Assembly (NCBI RefSeq): GCF_008727875.1 | Contig: NZ_VTWS01000001.1 | Location: forward strand, 434,001 to 498,000 | DNA: 64,000 nucleotides | Direction of reading: 5' to 3' | Origin: Larkinella humicola | GTDB lineage: Bacteria > Bacteroidota > Bacteroidia > Cytophagales > Spirosomataceae | Shown: positions 62,136 through 64,000 of the stretch, piece by piece | How positions within the stretch are numbered: the first letter of the stretch is position 1 | Layout: the number at the start of each line of letters is the position of its first letter | Program-made: the position numbers and the translations under genes | The notes under the pieces: model-generated | Databases searched by the model: none | Seen by the model: only the letters and a program-made list of their open reading frames with translations | What the model was told of the DNA's origin: nothing

Positions 62136-62555
62136 TCAGTGGCTGGCCGGAATCCGGGCCGTGTCGAGCCAGAACGTCCTAATCTGATTGATCAAGTTAG
62201 TAAGCTGTTGATAGCCAGGGGGCTTGGTTAGGTAGGTGTTGGCCCCCAGTTGGTAGCAGCGGGTGATGTGTTCGGGCAATGAAGAGGTCGTAAAAATAAT
62301 AACCGGAATGGAACGGTAGGAGGGATTGGAGCGCAGTTCGGTCAGGGTCGCAAATCCGTCCATCCGCGGCATGTTCAGGTCCAGAAAGATCAGCGAGGGC
62401 AATTGACGGACGTTTTCGAGATGATCGAGCAATTCAACACCGTCTCCTGCGAACGCAACCTCACAATCCAGCCAGCTAGAATCAAACACAGACTTGAACA
62501 GAAGCCGGTCATCGTCGTCGTCGTCTGTAATGATAATGCGGAATTTACGGGTCAT
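62136..62555 (-). CDS. Single-domain CheY-like response regulator
   Basis: 139 residues consisting of one receiver domain: acidic cluster DDDDDD near residues 11-16, phospho-acceptor Asp in LIFLDLNMPRMDG, Thr/Ser in IIFTTSS, and Lys in YLTKPPGY. There is no output domain. It lies 242 bp upstream of the hybrid kinase on the same strand and could pass phosphate to or from it. A good promoter match lies 39 bp upstream. Confidence 0.92.
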   Translation of the reverse strand: MTRKFRIIITDDDDDDRLLFKSVFDSSWLDCEVAFAGDGVELLDHLENVRQLPSLIFLDLNMPRMDGFATLTELRSNPSYRSIPVIIFTTSSLPEHITRCYQLGANTYLTKPPGYQQLTNLINQIRTFWLDTARIPASH

Positions 62556-63053
62556 TGAATCGGGTAGCGGGATAGGATCAAACGTAGTTTTGTCAAATAT
62601 AGATAATATATGTCAAATACAATTTTAACCCCCGACAAACTTTTTAAATCGAAAAATGACCTTGTTTAAATTATAAAACATACGTTGTGGTAAGATATGG
62701 GCTAATGGGCCTCAAATGGCGGTCGTTCGCGAAAACCGGATCAGAATTCCGGTTTTTGATTTATTTTTACACCCGCGCCGGGCCTGGCAAATGCGGGAGG
62801 TGGTCATCCGTCAAGCCCTTTTCGTCCATCCGGTCGAAAACCATCCAGAATGGGTAGAATACCCCGCTTGCCCGAAGGGTCAGAAATTGCACTGCACGCG
62901 GCAAATACTTTTATTTGTGGCGATTTTTTTGCATATTTGTATGATAGGCGTATCGTAGAACGGGCCTCAAACCGTCTGACAATTTCCAATCCGGCGGTTC
63001 CACTTTTTTAACCATCGCTTCGTTCGTGTTATCGGACAAAGAATTGACTTCTT
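62556..63053. other. Intergenic region upstream of gyrA
   Basis: A 498-bp divergent gap between the response-regulator and gyrA genes. It contains the regulator promoter at 62594-62622. A short frame at 62716-62958 has no coding character. The gyrA promoter should be in the right part, which has T-rich stretches near 62900-62940, but no clear box is called. Confidence 0.55.
62594..62622 (-). promoter_or_regulatory. Bacteroidota-type promoter of the CheY-like gene
   Basis: On the minus strand TTG (62620-62622) is separated by 18 nt from TATATTTG (62594-62601), matching the -33/-7 consensus TTG-N17-23-TAnnTTTG of Bacteroidota sigma-A. The predicted transcript start is about 30 nt upstream of the ATG at 62555. 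Confidence 0.6.
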
Positions 63054-64000
63054 ATGGCAGAAGAGACAGAAGAACAGAACAACTCCACCAACATTATTCC
63101 CATCAACATTGAAGACGAAATGCGCGGAGCCTACATCGATTATTCGATGTCGGTCATTATCTCGCGTGCCTTACCCGATGTCCGTGACGGCCTGAAGCCG
63201 GTACACCGCCGGGTGCTTTTCGGAATGGCTGAACTGGGAGTTAATTATAACAAACCTCACAAAAAATCGGCCCGGATCGTTGGGGAGGTTTTGGGTAAAT
63301 ATCACCCGCACGGCGATTCATCCGTGTATGGTACGATGGTGCGGATGGCCCAGGACTGGTCGTTGCGGTATCCACTCGTTGACGGTCAGGGGAACTTTGG
63401 TTCCATCGATGGTGATTTTCCGGCGGCCATGCGGTATACTGAAGCACGACTGAAGCGGATTGCCGAGGAATTGCTCACCGATATTTATAAGGAGACGGTC
63501 GACTTTCAGTCGAACTTCGACGACTCGCTGGAAGAGCCGACCGTGATGCCGGCCAAACTACCAAACCTGTTGCTGAACGGTTCGTCGGGGATTGCCGTCG
63601 GGATGGCTACCAACATGGCACCCCACAACCTGACGGAAGTGGTCAATGGGATTGTGGCCTACATCGACAACCACGAAATTACCATCGATGAGTTGATGGA
63701 ACACATCACCGCGCCGGATTTTCCGACGGGGGCTACCATCTACGGTATCGAGGGAGTGCGGAACGCATTCCGGACCGGCCAGGGCCGGGTCGTGCTGCGG
63801 GCCCATGCCACCATTGAAGAAAACAAGGGCAAGACCCAGATTATCGTATCCGACGTTCCCTACATGGTCAACAAAGCCATGATGCTGGAAAAAACCGCGG
63901 AGTTGATCAACGATAAAAAGATTGAAGGGATTTCGGCTTTCCGCGATGAGTCGGACCGCGACGGCTTGCGCGTGGTGTATGACCTGAAGCGGGATGCCGT
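63054..64000 (+). CDS. gyrA: DNA gyrase subunit A, 3' end outside window
   Basis: Open from the ATG at 63054 to the window edge: 315 residues of GyrA. The opening [22 protein letters not shown] is unmistakable. The quinolone-resistance region shows [19 protein letters not shown] (83-101) with S89 equivalent to E. coli S83 and G93 at the place of D87, and the catalytic Tyr is Y128 in AMRYTEARL. GyrA carries the DNA cleavage-religation activity of gyrase and introduces negative supercoils with GyrB. The winged-helix and tower parts follow. No partner gene is visible. Confidence 0.98.
   Translation, partial: MAEETEEQNNSTNIIPINIEDEMRGAYIDYSMSVIISRALPDVRDGLKPVHRRVLFGMAELGVNYNKPHKKSARIVGEVLGKYHPHGDSSVYGTMVRMAQDWSLRYPLVDGQGNFGSIDGDFPAAMRYTEARLKRIAEELLTDIYKETVDFQSNFDDSLEEPTVMPAKLPNLLLNGSSGIAVGMATNMAPHNLTEVVNGIVAYIDNHEITIDELMEHITAPDFPTGATIYGIEGVRNAFRTGQGRVVLRAHATIEENKGKTQIIVSDVPYMVNKAMMLEKTAELINDKKIEGISAFRDESDRDGLRVVYDLKRDA

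Noticed and set aside
62716-62958. 80-codon plus-strand frame before gyrA
   Set aside because: No family, odd composition, and no start context in what looks like a promoter region.

Overview
The window looks like chromosomal DNA of an aerobic, glycan-degrading Bacteroidota, most likely order Cytophagales (Spirosoma/Larkinella-like). This is an inference from SusC/SusD pairs, a type-B gliding/T9SS C-terminal sorting domain, LytS/LytTR and 7TMR-DISM two-component proteins, many Tat- or lipobox-exported enzymes, few Shine-Dalgarno sites and TAnnTTTG-type promoter boxes. Coding DNA is GC-moderate (low fifties by eye); several intergenic gaps and a patch near 17-21 kb are clearly AT-richer. No rRNA, tRNA, CRISPR array, intact insertion sequence or prophage was seen.

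Layout. 0-9.2 kb: end of an MpaB-type oxygenase, a DUF1080 protein, a PadR plus FtsX-type permease pair, a cluster of inverted extragenic palindromes, and a LytS/LytTR-type two-component system. 9.4-14.2 kb: a cupin, two small proteins, a lipoprotein with a von Willebrand D domain and a carboxypeptidase-regulatory-like lipoprotein. 14.4-21.1 kb: a GH36 alpha-galactosidase, small genes, an exported D-amino-acid-oxidase-like/RidA pair, and an AT-rich patch with a degenerate zinc-ribbon protein and a decayed nucleotidyltransferase pair. 21.1-37.3 kb: esterases, a sulfatase, a Nif3-like protein, a SusC-SusD-M19 dipeptidase operon, a ChbG/YdjC deacetylase-like protein, a T9SS cargo and a lipoprotein. 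37.4-50.6 kb: a beta-propeller amidohydrolase, a Gfo/Idh/MocA x3-ThuA operon, a TlpA-like protein, a class A beta-lactamase-like hydrolase and a CPA1 antiporter. 50.6-62.6 kb: a GH92 mannosidase, a three-gene CHAT-MoxR-vWA/DUF2278 module, a hybrid histidine kinase and a stand-alone receiver. The window ends inside gyrA.

How the genes work together. Most loci process glycans or peptides outside the cytoplasm: glycosidases (GH36, GH92), de-esterifying or desulfating enzymes, sugar-oxidising Gfo/Idh/MocA-ThuA-DUF1080 proteins, and SusCD uptake coupled to a dipeptidase. Two items stand out. The first is the CHAT protease/MoxR ATPase/membrane vWA-like operon (52986-59384), which resembles NTP-dependent conflict systems but has an unusual membrane partner ending in a DUF2278-like domain. 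The second is an FAD oxidase (18407-19540) whose conserved blocks are circularly permuted relative to D-amino-acid oxidase and which sits directly upstream of an exported RidA imine deaminase.
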